Assembly: GCA_036496805.1 (NCBI GenBank)
Contig: DASXKN010000030.1
Location: 15,081-79,080, forward strand
Origin: SZAS-103 sp036496805
GTDB taxonomy: Bacteria; Pseudomonadota; Gammaproteobacteria; Xanthomonadales; Xanthomonadaceae
DNA: 64,000 nucleotides
Reading direction: 5' to 3'
The first letter of the stretch is position 1, and each line of letters begins with the position of its first letter. The position numbers and the translations under genes were made by a program. The notes beneath the pieces were generated by a model. It saw only the letters and a list, made by a program, of their open reading frames with translations, had not been told where the DNA came from and did not search any database. Positions 1-8,207 of the stretch are shown one piece after another.

Positions 1-1784
1 TTGGGACGTAGCCCGAGGCCGGCACACAAGAGCCATGCAACAGCGGCGGCCAGCGCGGTATGCAGTTCCATCAGCTTCACACGGCCAGCCTTCGCAGGAG
101 ACTTCCCGTACGAGAGCCCGGTCCTGATGCGCTCGACGAGCCTGTGTGCGGTTTCATCGGCGATTTGAAGTTGGCTTCCTCCGAACCGTGCATCCTCCGG
201 CTCGCCGGTGCACTTGCCATAGCCATGGGCTTCCCAGACGAGTCCACACAGCGCCTGAAGCCGGGCGGCGGGGCAGCTGACATAGCTCAGCGCGACATCG
301 TCCACTCCGAGCAACTCACCGCAGGCCATCTGCGCCAGCGGCAGGTCCTGTCCGAAGTTGATGAGCCGCAATGCATGAGCATTGCGCAGGCGAGCCAACG
401 TCTCGCGCGGTTCGTCGAGACGGACTTCCTTCTGCAGGCCCCGTACGTTTTCCCTCAAGGGGCCCAACTCGGTCGCCAGCCAGAATGCCGGAGGGCGCGG
501 CTGCAACGCGGAGTATCTGCGCAGCAACTCGACCATACGGTCCGGAAGCCTCAGGGTGACCTGAGTGGCCACCGGAACGACCAGAACTCCGTGTCCCTTT
601 TTATGTGGGTCGTACCGCTGGCCTATCTGTGGTACCGGGAAGGTGATCGAGCCATTTTCGAGAATGACTGCCCGCCTGTGCTTCGGGGGAATGTCCTCCG
701 GGCGACGGATGATCGGTGTTGTCCAGACCGTCTCATCTTTCCATCCCGTCAAGCCGACGAGCAGAGTCAGGAGGGCCGACTCCAGATCTTTAAGATTGGA
801 GACCCCGGCCGCGGTCTCGGCGGCGAGCAACCAGTTCCTGACGGCCGAGCACATCTCAAGTCCCGTGAGCGCATCCCATTGCTCGGGTGCCCACAGGGCA
901 TGCCGGAGATCGAGGAATTGGCGTTTCGCCAGCGCTTCGCGTTCGTGATACCCCTGATCGGGCGCCGCTTCCGAAAGGCTTGCGAGGGTCGCGGCCACCT
1001 GTTCCATGACCGCTTCGGCAGAATCGACTGCATGTTCTCTCGCCTCCTTTGACAGCGGCAGGGCCGGGAGGACGTCCATCTCGACCGCATCGTCGTCGTC
1101 CTGAAGAGTGCGTACGGGCCGGCCCTGACCACCGGACGGAGGCCGGGTCGGACCAGGGGTCTTCGGTTCCTTCGGTCGTCCCGGCAGGGTCCGACGGGAG
1201 CGCTGAAGACCCGCAATGACCTCGGCAAGGCCCAGCTTGAATCCCTTGGGCAGGTCGACGGCCTGCTCGAGGGTCGCGAGAATCGCCGCCAGTGGCTCTT
1301 CGATCGAGAGCGTACGGATGAACCGCAATCTCTCACTGACGTCGCTTGTTGCACCCTCGGTGGACGTCAGGAATTGCGCGATTGCATCGATATGCACTCG
1401 GCCTGGCGTGGTCCCGGTCCGGTTCCGGAGCAGCACACCAGCCAGGAGAATGCTCTGGAGAATCGTCCATCCGTCTGCGGCGCCTTTCGGAAGGGGCAAG
1501 CCGAGCGCGACGAAAGTAACCGGGAGGCCCAAACCGTAATGATGGCTCTTGTCCCTGCGGGGACCTGTGCGGTGGGAAGCCGCTTCCCCGGCTCGACCAA
1601 GCTCCTCAGCGATGGCGGCCGGAACATAGTGCTGCCACCAATCCGGGCCGAGCAGCCGCTCGACCGCCACTCGACAGCGACCAGCAGCGGCAATGACACT
1701 GTCGTAGTCACGCTGTTGACCATCGCAGCCCAGTAGGTCGGCCAGCGGTGATGGAGCCGGCGATGATTCGGAGCTGGAGGGCAT
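1..1784 (-). CDS. Large protein of unknown function, possibly recombinase-like; 3' end beyond window
   Basis: An open minus-strand frame starts at ATG 1784, the first start after an in-frame stop, and runs 594 codons without a stop to the left edge. It begins MPSSSESSPAPSPLADLLG. Most of it is helical and soluble-looking with no signal peptide or membrane segment; a linker rich in Pro, Arg and Gly lies near residues 205-235. Just before the edge comes AWLLCAGLGLRP, which resembles the box I region of tyrosine recombinases, where the Arg is catalytic; the later catalytic residues would lie outside the window. Codon use is less GC3-biased than in neighbouring genes, which suggests transfer. No good ribosome binding site is seen. 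The reading frame is well supported. The recombinase idea is weak: it could be another large island protein. Confidence 0.6.
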   Translation of the reverse strand, partial: MPSSSESSPAPSPLADLLGCDGQQRDYDSVIAAAGRCRVAVERLLGPDWWQHYVPAAIAEELGRAGEAASHRTGPRRDKSHHYGLGLPVTFVALGLPLPKGAADGWTILQSILLAGVLLRNRTGTTPGRVHIDAIAQFLTSTEGATSDVSERLRFIRTLSIEEPLAAILATLEQAVDLPKGFKLGLAEVIAGLQRSRRTLPGRPKEPKTPGPTRPPSGGQGRPVRTLQDDDDAVEMDVLPALPLSKEAREHAVDSAEAVMEQVAATLASLSEAAPDQGYHEREALAKRQFLDLRHALWAPEQWDALTGLEMCSAVRNWLLAAETAAGVSNLKDLESALLTLLVGLTGWKDETVWTTPIIRRPEDIPPKHRRAVILENGSITFPVPQIGQRYDPHKKGHGVLVVPVATQVTLRLPDRMVELLRRYSALQPRPPAFWLATELGPLRENVRGLQKEVRLDEPRETLARLRNAHALRLINFGQDLPLAQMACGELLGVDDVALSYVSCPAARLQALCGLVWEAHGYGKCTGEPEDARFGGSQLQIADETAHRLVERIRTGLSYGKSPAKAGRVKLMELHTALAAAVAWLLCAGLGLRP

Positions 1785-2023
1785 CGGCAGGCCTGCGCTG
1801 GGTCGTGCCGAGCCTCTCCCGAACCGATGCTTGAGTCAAGTTTGTGGGCTGTTACCGTGACAGATTTCTGGGGAAAATTTCCGGGATGCGGACCTGAAGT
1901 TTCATTGAGTCACAACAAAAGCTACAAATTCTAATTTAAAAGTCTTTCTAGAATAGGAAGTTATAGCGCGCTATGTTCAATAAGGCCATTTTGCAAATAG
2001 TGCGGTAGCCTTCCGTTTACGGT

Positions 2024-2056
2024 CTCATAATGCCGAGGGTCCACCCATAGCCACCA
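2024..2056 (+). other. tRNA-3'-end-like sequence, candidate attachment site
   Basis: The segment starts with CTCATAA, the anticodon loop sequence of elongator tRNA-Met, and ends TAGCCACCA, like a tRNA-Met acceptor strand with CCA. The T-arm is shortened (GGGTCCACCC without a TTCGA loop) and no matching 5' half lies upstream, so this is not an intact tRNA. A 3' tRNA fragment followed by a terminator next to a possible recombinase gene is what an attR site would look like. That reading is inference. Confidence 0.25.
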
Positions 2057-2095
2057 AACAAAAGTGTCAGTTAAATCAATCAAATAGGCCCATCC

Positions 2096-2120
2096 AACCC
2101 GCCCGAAAGGCGGGTTTTTT
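2096..2120 (+). terminator. Intrinsic terminator
   Basis: Perfect 8-bp stem AACCCGCC / GGCGGGTT with loop CGAAA, ending in six T (2115-2120). It would stop rightward transcription coming through the tRNA-like segment, before the convergent TPR/ankyrin gene. Confidence 0.8.
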
Positions 2121-2294
2121 GTGGCAAATCACCTGCACAAGTTTGATTGGGAGTCATCCATCGCGGGTGCAGCCGAATTTGCGGTGGACGACTAAAAATT
2201 TCCTGTAACAGCCGCAACGGCTTGACCCTGCGCACGCCGTGACAGTGAACCCGTCGAGTGGGTCAAGGAACCGCAGCAGCGATGGTCGGCTGGT

Positions 2295-2310
2295 GGCCCC
2301 TGATGGGGCC
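2295..2310 (-). terminator. GC hairpin after the TPR/ankyrin gene
   Basis: GGCCCC-TGAT-GGGGCC forms a 6-bp stem 7 bases past the stop codon of the leftward gene. No T tract follows, so it may act only with Rho or as a 3' end stabiliser. Confidence 0.3.
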
Positions 2311-2316
2311 AAGGTG

Positions 2317-3834
2317 TCATTTCATCCGCGAGCGAATGAGTGTGGCCGTGTCGGGATGTCCGCTGGTTTCAGCGAAGTCTGCCGCGACGAGCGAGCCGAG
2401 GTGGATAGTGGGGTTGGCTCCGGCATCCAGCAGCAGCCTGGCAATCGGCGTGAGCCCGTTTTTCGCGGCCTGGATCAGTGGCGTGTCGTGGTCCTCGCCC
2501 GTCTGGTCGACCTTGACCTTCATTCCCAGCAAGGCACGGACCATGGGCTCATTGTCGTTGTAGACCGCGAACCACAGCGCCGTTCGTCCCATGCGATTGC
2601 CCGCATTGACGTCGGCGCCGCGGCGCGCCAGCAGCAGGAGCGAGGGAAGGTCGTTGTCGAACGCGGCCTCGACCAGCGGGGTCGAGTGGTCGTAGGTCTG
2701 GCGCGTGTCCACGCCGGCGCCATGGTCGAGCAGCCATGGCACGGATTCGGGGTATCCGCAGCTGATTGCGCACAGCAGTGCCGTGTAACCCTCGTCATCG
2801 GCGGCATCGAGCGAGAGCCCGTCGGCGACGAAGCTGGCAACCAGGTGCTGGATCAATGGGCTTCGCCCGAGGCCTCGAAGGGCGTACCTGACCATCCTGT
2901 TGCGGTCGGGCATCCAGGACTGGGCCGCCTCGAGGAAGCGCTGCGCGGCGACCGGATCATGGTTGCGTAACTGATCCCACCTCACGTAGTCCGCCAGGGC
3001 CAACGTGTCGCCGCCGTACCCTTCTGCCAGTCCGTTGGCCCTGTTGGCCTCGTCGACCGCTCCGTCGATATCGTTGCGCCATGCCAGCAGGAAAACGGCA
3101 TAGCTGGCATGCGCGCATGCCGAACACGGCGAGCGGGCGATCATGCGGTGGTACTCGGCCGCCAGCGCCCGTACGTCCCGGTTGTGCTCGTGGATCTTGA
3201 TCCACCCATTGTCGACCGCGCCGCGCATGCCGTCGGTGAGCGGATCCAGGTGAGCCTTCTCGCTGGTCAGCGCCCGGAGGCTGGCGGCGGACTGCTCCCA
3301 GCGGCCCATGGCCGCATCGGTGGTCGCATAGTTGATGTAGAGCCAGGGATTGGGCGTGCCCAGGGCCTTCGCCCGGTCCAGCGCCGCGATCGCCTCGGGG
3401 TAGTGATGGATGTCTTCGCGAAGCTTGCCGAGCAGCACCAGCACGTTGGCGTTGTCCGGATCGATCTTCTGCGCCGCGGCCAGCAGGCGGCCGGCACGGC
3501 CGGCCGCGTCGCGGCGAAGCCTTCCCCAGTCGTCCGCACCCATGTCCAGCTCATAGCGCGCCATCTCGACATGCGCCTGGACGTGGCTGGGTTCGGCCTG
3601 AAGGACCGATTGCAGCAATTGCCGGGCTTCCTCCAGATGCTCGGGGCTGCCGCCCCACCGATCGAGCAGCTCGTGTGCCCTGGAAACGCGACGGTCGGCT
3701 TCGGCTCGATCGGGCGCAGCCGTTTGGGTGGCCGGCTTGAGATCGGTGGTCCCGGTTCCCGGAGCACCGGCCATCGCCGTTGGGACGCAAAGGCCGATCA
3801 GCAACGACATCCCGATGACGTCGGCTCGCGACAT
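2317..3834 (-). CDS. Exported TPR and ankyrin repeat protein
   Basis: 505 residues. Residues 1-22 form a signal peptide (hydrophobic core, cleavage near AMAG). Residues 45-320 are helical TPR-like repeats (for example around 68-95, 128-160 and 245-275). Residues 340-500 are about four ankyrin repeats, recognisable from DEGYTALLCAI, STPLVEAAF, GRTALWFAV and DTPLIQAAKNG. Both repeat types bind proteins, so a periplasmic scaffold role is likely; the partner is unknown. The start is ATG 3834 because the signal peptide begins there; the upstream in-frame extension is Arg/Gly-rich and not protein-like. The gene is convergent with the island terminator. Confidence 0.85.
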   Translation of the reverse strand: MSRADVIGMSLLIGLCVPTAMAGAPGTGTTDLKPATQTAAPDRAEADRRVSRAHELLDRWGGSPEHLEEARQLLQSVLQAEPSHVQAHVEMARYELDMGADDWGRLRRDAAGRAGRLLAAAQKIDPDNANVLVLLGKLREDIHHYPEAIAALDRAKALGTPNPWLYINYATTDAAMGRWEQSAASLRALTSEKAHLDPLTDGMRGAVDNGWIKIHEHNRDVRALAAEYHRMIARSPCSACAHASYAVFLLAWRNDIDGAVDEANRANGLAEGYGGDTLALADYVRWDQLRNHDPVAAQRFLEAAQSWMPDRNRMVRYALRGLGRSPLIQHLVASFVADGLSLDAADDEGYTALLCAISCGYPESVPWLLDHGAGVDTRQTYDHSTPLVEAAFDNDLPSLLLLARRGADVNAGNRMGRTALWFAVYNDNEPMVRALLGMKVKVDQTGEDHDTPLIQAAKNGLTPIARLLLDAGANPTIHLGSLVAADFAETSGHPDTATLIRSRMK

Positions 3835-4010
3835 GCATCCCCCTGCGACGCGGCTTTTTCGCGCAGCATACGCTTCCCTGGAACAGTCAAGGCAGACCTG
3901 TCTTATCGGGCGATTCCCGGGTTCCTGCCCGCGTCGTGCGCCCCATTCCAGGCAAAGTCTTGTCCGCGGATTGCCGGCCGCGATCGTCCGACGGCTGAAG
4001 GAATCCGGGA

Positions 4011-4808
4011 TCACCCGCTCGGGGCGTCTTCCGCGTCTTTCGAGGGAATCGATATTCCCAGCGCGATCGCCAGGTGGTCGGAGCGTCCGGCGGGCAGAGC
4101 CTGCGGCGGGTCGGCCAGCAGGCCTTCGCTGCACAGGATGTGGTCGAGCGCACGCACCGGCTTCCAGCTCGGAAAGGTGGCGGCGAAACTGGCCGGCGGA
4201 CGCAGCCGCGTGCGGCGGAAAAGGCGCTGCATCTCGGGCGCGTCGGGTCCGCAGTTGAAATCGCCCATCAGCACGACATGGCGTGCGTCGGCAAGCAGGT
4301 CGCCGAGGAAGTCCAGTTGCGAGGTGCGCGATTGCGAACCGAGCGAAAGGTGGGCGATGCCCACGGCCAGACGCTCGCCGTCATGGTCGAAATGGGCCAA
4401 TAGCGCACCGCGGCCGCCAACGCGGCCGGGCAGGGCGTAGTCGAGAATCTCGCTCGGGCGCTCGCGGCTGAGCAGGCCGTTCGCACTGTGGGTGATGCCG
4501 CCGACGCGGCGGTTGGACTGGTGGCTCCAGTAGGGGAATCCAGCCAGCTCGGCGATACGGTGGGTCTGGTTGGTGAAGCCCGAACGCAGGCTGCCGGCGT
4601 CGCTTTCCTGCAGGCCGACGATGTCGAAGCCCGTGCACAGTTCGGCGATCGCGGCGATGTTGTCGCGCTTGCCGGCCGGCAGCACGTGCGACCAGCTACG
4701 CGAGACGTAATCGCGATAGCGCTGGGTGCTCGAGCCGGCCTGGATATTGCAGCTCAGCAGCCGCAGGCGGCGCGTGGTCCTTCCAGTGCCCTGCTGTGCC
4801 GATGGCAC
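4011..4808 (-). CDS. Endonuclease/exonuclease/phosphatase family protein
   Basis: 265 residues of the metal-dependent EEP fold (DNase I / AP endonuclease / inositol phosphatase relatives). The family motifs are in order: LSCNIQAG (18-25), QES with the metal-binding Glu at 68, AHLSLGS (152-158), GDFN (182-185) and SDHLAI (243-248). There is no signal peptide. The start is taken as GTG 4808, 8-9 bases after GAGGCGG and 11 bases past the dsbA stop; no in-frame ATG fits. It is probably the last gene of a dsbA-dsbA-endonuclease transcript, an arrangement I recall from xanthomonads. The substrate cannot be told from the sequence. Confidence 0.88.
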   Translation of the reverse strand: MPSAQQGTGRTTRRLRLLSCNIQAGSSTQRYRDYVSRSWSHVLPAGKRDNIAAIAELCTGFDIVGLQESDAGSLRSGFTNQTHRIAELAGFPYWSHQSNRRVGGITHSANGLLSRERPSEILDYALPGRVGGRGALLAHFDHDGERLAVGIAHLSLGSQSRTSQLDFLGDLLADARHVVLMGDFNCGPDAPEMQRLFRRTRLRPPASFAATFPSWKPVRALDHILCSEGLLADPPQALPAGRSDHLAIALGISIPSKDAEDAPSG

Positions 4809-4819
4809 CGCGTGCCGCC

Positions 4820-5518
4820 TCAGCGCCGCTTCGCGTGGAGCGGACGCTGCCGCGCGATCAGCCAGTCGATCGTGCGCAGCATGTCTCGCCCGCTTCCGGC
4901 GGCCACGCGGTAGGTGCCGTCGACAACGATCGTCGGCGTGCCTTCCACGCCCCAGCGGACGACTTCCTGCTCGTGCGTTGCGGCGAGCTTCGCGCTCACG
5001 GCAAAGCTCTGCATGGTGGAGGCGAACACCTTCGGATCGGGACCGTAGTCGGCGAACAGCGAGGGTATGGCTGCGCAGTCGTCGTTCAGGCGATGCTGCT
5101 CCCATACCGCCTTGTAGATGCCCTCGTGGCTTTTCTCCGCCACGCCCATCGTCTGCGCGACGAAGAAGGCGCGCGCGAATTCGTCCCAGCAAAGTGGCGG
5201 CGCTCCGGCCCCGAAGGCCGCTGGCAGGTAGCTGAAATGCACGTCCGCCGGCAGCTTTTTCACCCATTCGGCGAGGTGGGGCTGGAAGGCGTTGCAGTGC
5301 GGGCAACCATAGCCGAAGACCTCGACCACCTCGATCTTCGCGCCCGTGACCGGGTCAGGCGAGTCGATCGGGAAGTAGTCGGTTCCTTCCACCGGTGCCG
5401 GTGCGGCTTGCGCGGGCTGGGCCGCAGTGGCGCCCGCCGCCATGGCGGTACCGACCCACATGGCGGCGAGGATCAAGCCTGGCAGGACGCTCCACGATGC
5501 GACACGGCGGGATGGCAT
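4820..5518 (-). CDS. dsbA: Periplasmic thiol:disulfide interchange protein, DsbA family
   Basis: 232 residues. The signal peptide covers residues 1-28 (cleavage near AMAAG). The thioredoxin-fold active site is GYGCPHC with C72 and C75, and the cis-proline loop is EGTPTIVVDGTYR. DsbA introduces disulfides into exported proteins and is reoxidised by DsbB. An ATG at 5518 follows GAGGA at good spacing. It sits 70 bp downstream of a paralogue with the same CPHC site and about half identical sequence, so the two arose by duplication. Extra cysteines occur at the helical insert (PLCWDEF) and in DDCAA. Confidence 0.93.
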   Translation of the reverse strand: MPSRRVASWSVLPGLILAAMWVGTAMAAGATAAQPAQAAPAPVEGTDYFPIDSPDPVTGAKIEVVEVFGYGCPHCNAFQPHLAEWVKKLPADVHFSYLPAAFGAGAPPLCWDEFARAFFVAQTMGVAEKSHEGIYKAVWEQHRLNDDCAAIPSLFADYGPDPKVFASTMQSFAVSAKLAATHEQEVVRWGVEGTPTIVVDGTYRVAAGSGRDMLRTIDWLIARQRPLHAKRR

Positions 5519-5588
5519 GGCTGGATCCTCAAGGCTCGAAGCCCGACGCCGGGCTTCGATGCAGGCGCGACGACAATGCCGTGGCGAT

Positions 5589-6452
5589 TCAGTGCTTCGC
5601 GTGCAGCGGCCGCTGTTTCGCGATCAGCCAGTCGACCGTGTGCAGCATGCCCTGCGGCCCGCTGTTGACCAGTTCCTGCACGCGGTACTTGCCGTCGACG
5701 ACGATGGTCGGGGTGGAATCCACGCCCCAGTGCACCGCCTGCTCGTGCGCGTTGGAGATCTTCGCATTGATCGCGAAGCTGAGCATCGTCGAGGCGAACA
5801 CCTTCGGGTCGGCGCCGAAGTCCGCGTAGATCTTCGGGATGTCGGTGCAGTCGTTGAAGCGATGCTGGTCCCACACCGCCTTGTAGACGCCGACGTGGCT
5901 CTTCGCGGTGGAGATGCCCATGGCCTGCGCGGCATAGAAGGCACGCGTGAACTCGTCCCAGCAATGCGGCGCGCCCGGACCGAACGCGGCGGGCAGGTAG
6001 GTGAACTGCACGTCCGAAGGCAGCTTGCCTTCCCACGCCGACAGGCTCGGCTGCAGCGCGTTGCAGTGCGGGCAGCCATAGCCGAACACTTCGGTCACCT
6101 GGACCTTGTCGCCGCTGGGCTGGTCGGGCGTGTCGATCACGGTGTAGTCGGTGCCTTCGACCGGCGTCGGGCCGGGCGGCATGCCCGCGGGCGGCGGCGG
6201 GGCGTTCGTCGCGGCGGCGCTGGCGCTGCTCGCTGCACTCGCGGCTTCGGCGGGAGAAGTTGCCGGCGACGCAGCCGGCGAAGCGGCATTGCCGTTCGAG
6301 GCCGAAGGGGCCGGCGCGCTCGCAGGCGACGCGGCAGCGGGAGGAGACGCTTCCGGCGCCGGGGTCTCGGGGTTGTTCGAGTTGCAGGCGGCGAGGAGCA
6401 GCAAGGCCGAGGCCAGCAGGACAGGCCGCAGGACGGTGCGCTTGGAAGGCAT
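5589..6452 (-). CDS. DsbA-family thiol:disulfide interchange lipoprotein
   Basis: 287 residues. Residues 1-23 are a lipoprotein signal (LLLLAAC, lipidated Cys 23). Residues 28-98 form a low-complexity Ala/Ser/Pro tether, and the DsbA domain follows with C127-P-H-C130 and cis-proline loop DSTPTIVVDGKYR. The start is ATG 6452, eight bases after AAGGA; an ATG 24 bases upstream has no ribosome site. It lies between cytochrome c4 and the soluble DsbA in one leftward gene set. The tether should hold the oxidase domain at a membrane surface, unlike its soluble neighbour. A role in cytochrome c or envelope protein folding is inference. Confidence 0.92.
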   Translation of the reverse strand: MPSKRTVLRPVLLASALLLLAACNSNNPETPAPEASPPAAASPASAPAPSASNGNAASPAASPATSPAEAASAASSASAAATNAPPPPAGMPPGPTPVEGTDYTVIDTPDQPSGDKVQVTEVFGYGCPHCNALQPSLSAWEGKLPSDVQFTYLPAAFGPGAPHCWDEFTRAFYAAQAMGISTAKSHVGVYKAVWDQHRFNDCTDIPKIYADFGADPKVFASTMLSFAINAKISNAHEQAVHWGVDSTPTIVVDGKYRVQELVNSGPQGMLHTVDWLIAKQRPLHAKH

Positions 6453-6546
6453 GGGCGAATCCTTGGTGAGGTTCATGGTGGCGGTCGATCGGCGGGTCGG
6501 CTTGGCTGCGGCCCGCGTGGAAAGACCGTCGGATCCGCGCGATGGT

Positions 6547-7401
6547 TCAATGCGAAGCGGATGCGTCGCTGGCGGCCGGGGACGCAGCGCTCGCCGCCGC
6601 GCTCGCGGGCGAAGCGGCCGCAGGCGCTGGCTTGGCGTTGGCGCCCGCATCGTCAGCCGACGGGTGCAGGCCTTCGACATAGGTCGCCAGCGCCTGGATT
6701 TCCTCGTCGGTCAGGTTCTTCGCGACCTGCGCCATTTCCGGCTTGGCCCAGTCGTCCTTGCCGAGCACGAGCCCGCCACGGAAAGCGGTGAGGCGGTCGG
6801 CAACGTACTTGGCATGCTGGCCACCGATGTTCGGATAGGCCGGGCCGGGATTGCCCGCGCCGGTCGGGCCGTGGCAGGCCATGCAGGCGGGCACGCCGCG
6901 CGCCGCATCGCCGCCGCGGTAGATCTGCTGGCCGACGACATAGAACTTCTTGCCCGCGTTCGGGCCGGACTTGATCACGCTGTCGTCGGCCAGGCCCGGC
7001 AGCACCTTCTGGCTGGCGAACCAGGCGCCGATGTCGCGCATGTCCTGCGCCGTCAGGCTGGTCGCCATCGGCATCATGATCGGGTTCTGGCGCTCGCCGC
7101 TCTTGAACATCGCCAGCTGGCGCGCGACGTAGCGCTCCTGCTGCGCGGCGAGCTTCGGATACTGCGCATCGGTCGAATTGCCGTCGATCGAGTGGCAGGC
7201 GCCGCAGGCGGCGGCCTTGGCCTGCCCGGCCTTGGCGTCGCCCGGCTTGCCCTGGGCGTGCGCATCGGCGAGCGAGGCGGTCGTCGCGGCGGGAGCGGGC
7301 GGCAGGGCCGTGGTCGTGGCCGGTGTGTCGGTCGGCGCCTGCGCGAAGGCGGCGGTGACTGCGAACAGGGCGGCAACGCCCAGGATGCGCTTCAAGCTCA
7401 T
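6547..7401 (-). CDS. Cytochrome c4 (dihaem)
   Basis: 284 residues. Signal peptide 1-21 (cleavage after AFA). Two class I cytochrome c domains carry haem motifs CGACH (66-70) and CMACH (173-177), each with later Met ligands (for example PMATSL). Cytochrome c4 is a periplasmic electron carrier between the bc1 complex and terminal oxidases. The C-terminus (255-284) is an Ala/Ser-rich tail not needed for haem binding, like the tether in the neighbouring DsbA lipoprotein. ATG 7401 follows GGAG. It is divergent from engB, a pairing common in gammaproteobacteria. Confidence 0.93.
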   Translation of the reverse strand: MSLKRILGVAALFAVTAAFAQAPTDTPATTTALPPAPAATTASLADAHAQGKPGDAKAGQAKAAACGACHSIDGNSTDAQYPKLAAQQERYVARQLAMFKSGERQNPIMMPMATSLTAQDMRDIGAWFASQKVLPGLADDSVIKSGPNAGKKFYVVGQQIYRGGDAARGVPACMACHGPTGAGNPGPAYPNIGGQHAKYVADRLTAFRGGLVLGKDDWAKPEMAQVAKNLTDEEIQALATYVEGLHPSADDAGANAKPAPAAASPASAAASAASPAASDASASH

Positions 7402-7572
7402 GCGTGACTCCGGTCGACCCAACGAGGGCGCCACCATCCCCTGAGGAACAACGGTGGCGCGTAACTGCAGGATTATCCCCTGCGGCTCACGAAGCGGTCA
7501 ACGAAGCCGCTTGAGGCTGGCCTCGCGGGGTCGCAGGCCTCATGCTGGCACGGCTTTCCACGGACCAGAGCC

Positions 7573-8160
7573 ATGGCCAACCCGCTTGCCCGCGCCGCCT
7601 TCATCGCCGCCGCGCACACGCCGAAACAGCTACCGCCCGATGGCGGGCGTGAGGTCGCGTTCGCGGGGCGCTCCAACGCCGGCAAATCGAGCGCGCTCAA
7701 CGCCCTCTGCAACCAGAACGCGCTCGCCCGCACGTCCAAGACGCCCGGCCGCACCCAGCAGCTCGTCTATTTCGAGGTGGAGCCACAGAAATGCCTCGTG
7801 GACCTGCCCGGCTATGGCTACGCCAAGGTGCCGCTGGACCTGCGCGCGCACTGGGAAGCCTTCATCGAGACCTATTTCCGCAAGCGCGAGGCGCTGTCCG
7901 GCCTGATCGTGGTGATGGACATCCGCCACCCGCTGCGCGACTACGACAAGCAGATGCTCGCGTTTGCCGCCGCGCGCGGCCTGCCGGCGCATTGCCTGCT
8001 CACCAAGGCCGACAAACTCGGTCGCGGCCAGCAGTCGCAGACGCTGGCCGCGGTGCGACGCGACATGCCCGAGGGGGCGACCGTGCAGGTGTTTTCGGCC
8101 GAGTCGAAGATCGGGGTCGACGAGGCGCGTGGGGTGGTGTGCGGTTGGTTGGGGGTTTGA
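7573..8160 (+). CDS. engB: Ribosome biogenesis GTP-binding protein EngB (YihA/YsxC)
   Basis: 195 residues, normal length for the family. GTPase motifs are G1 GRSNAGKS (32-39), the switch I Thr region KTPGRTQ, G3 DLPGYGYAKV (77-86) and G4 TKAD (144-147). EngB is an essential GTPase for 50S subunit assembly. ATG 7573 has only a weak upstream AGAG. The gene stands alone on the plus strand, divergent from cytochrome c4 and convergent with the ABC permease gene. Confidence 0.97.
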   Translation: MANPLARAAFIAAAHTPKQLPPDGGREVAFAGRSNAGKSSALNALCNQNALARTSKTPGRTQQLVYFEVEPQKCLVDLPGYGYAKVPLDLRAHWEAFIETYFRKREALSGLIVVMDIRHPLRDYDKQMLAFAAARGLPAHCLLTKADKLGRGQQSQTLAAVRRDMPEGATVQVFSAESKIGVDEARGVVCGWLGV

Positions 8161-8207
8161 TCCGACTTCGAGCGCAGTGAACTGGCAGGGGTCTTCGAAA
8201 GCGGGAA

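Larger units (their letters stand above)
1785..2316. other. Gene-free, AT-richer gap at possible island boundary
   Basis: No credible coding frame is seen on either strand. Positions 1860-2090 are clearly AT-richer than the rest of the window, with runs such as ctaatttaaaagtc. The stretch holds a tRNA-end-like sequence and an intrinsic terminator, listed separately. To the right of 2120 the base composition returns to normal and the chromosomal TPR/ankyrin gene follows. Confidence 0.5.

Noticed and set aside
1..1052. Plus-strand open frame from position 60 to 1052
   Set aside because: The minus frame is open for 594 codons and reads as normal protein; the plus frame is its shadow.
2024..2056. 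Complete tRNA-Met gene
   Set aside because: T-arm is shortened and no acceptor 5' strand, D-arm or proper anticodon stem is found upstream.
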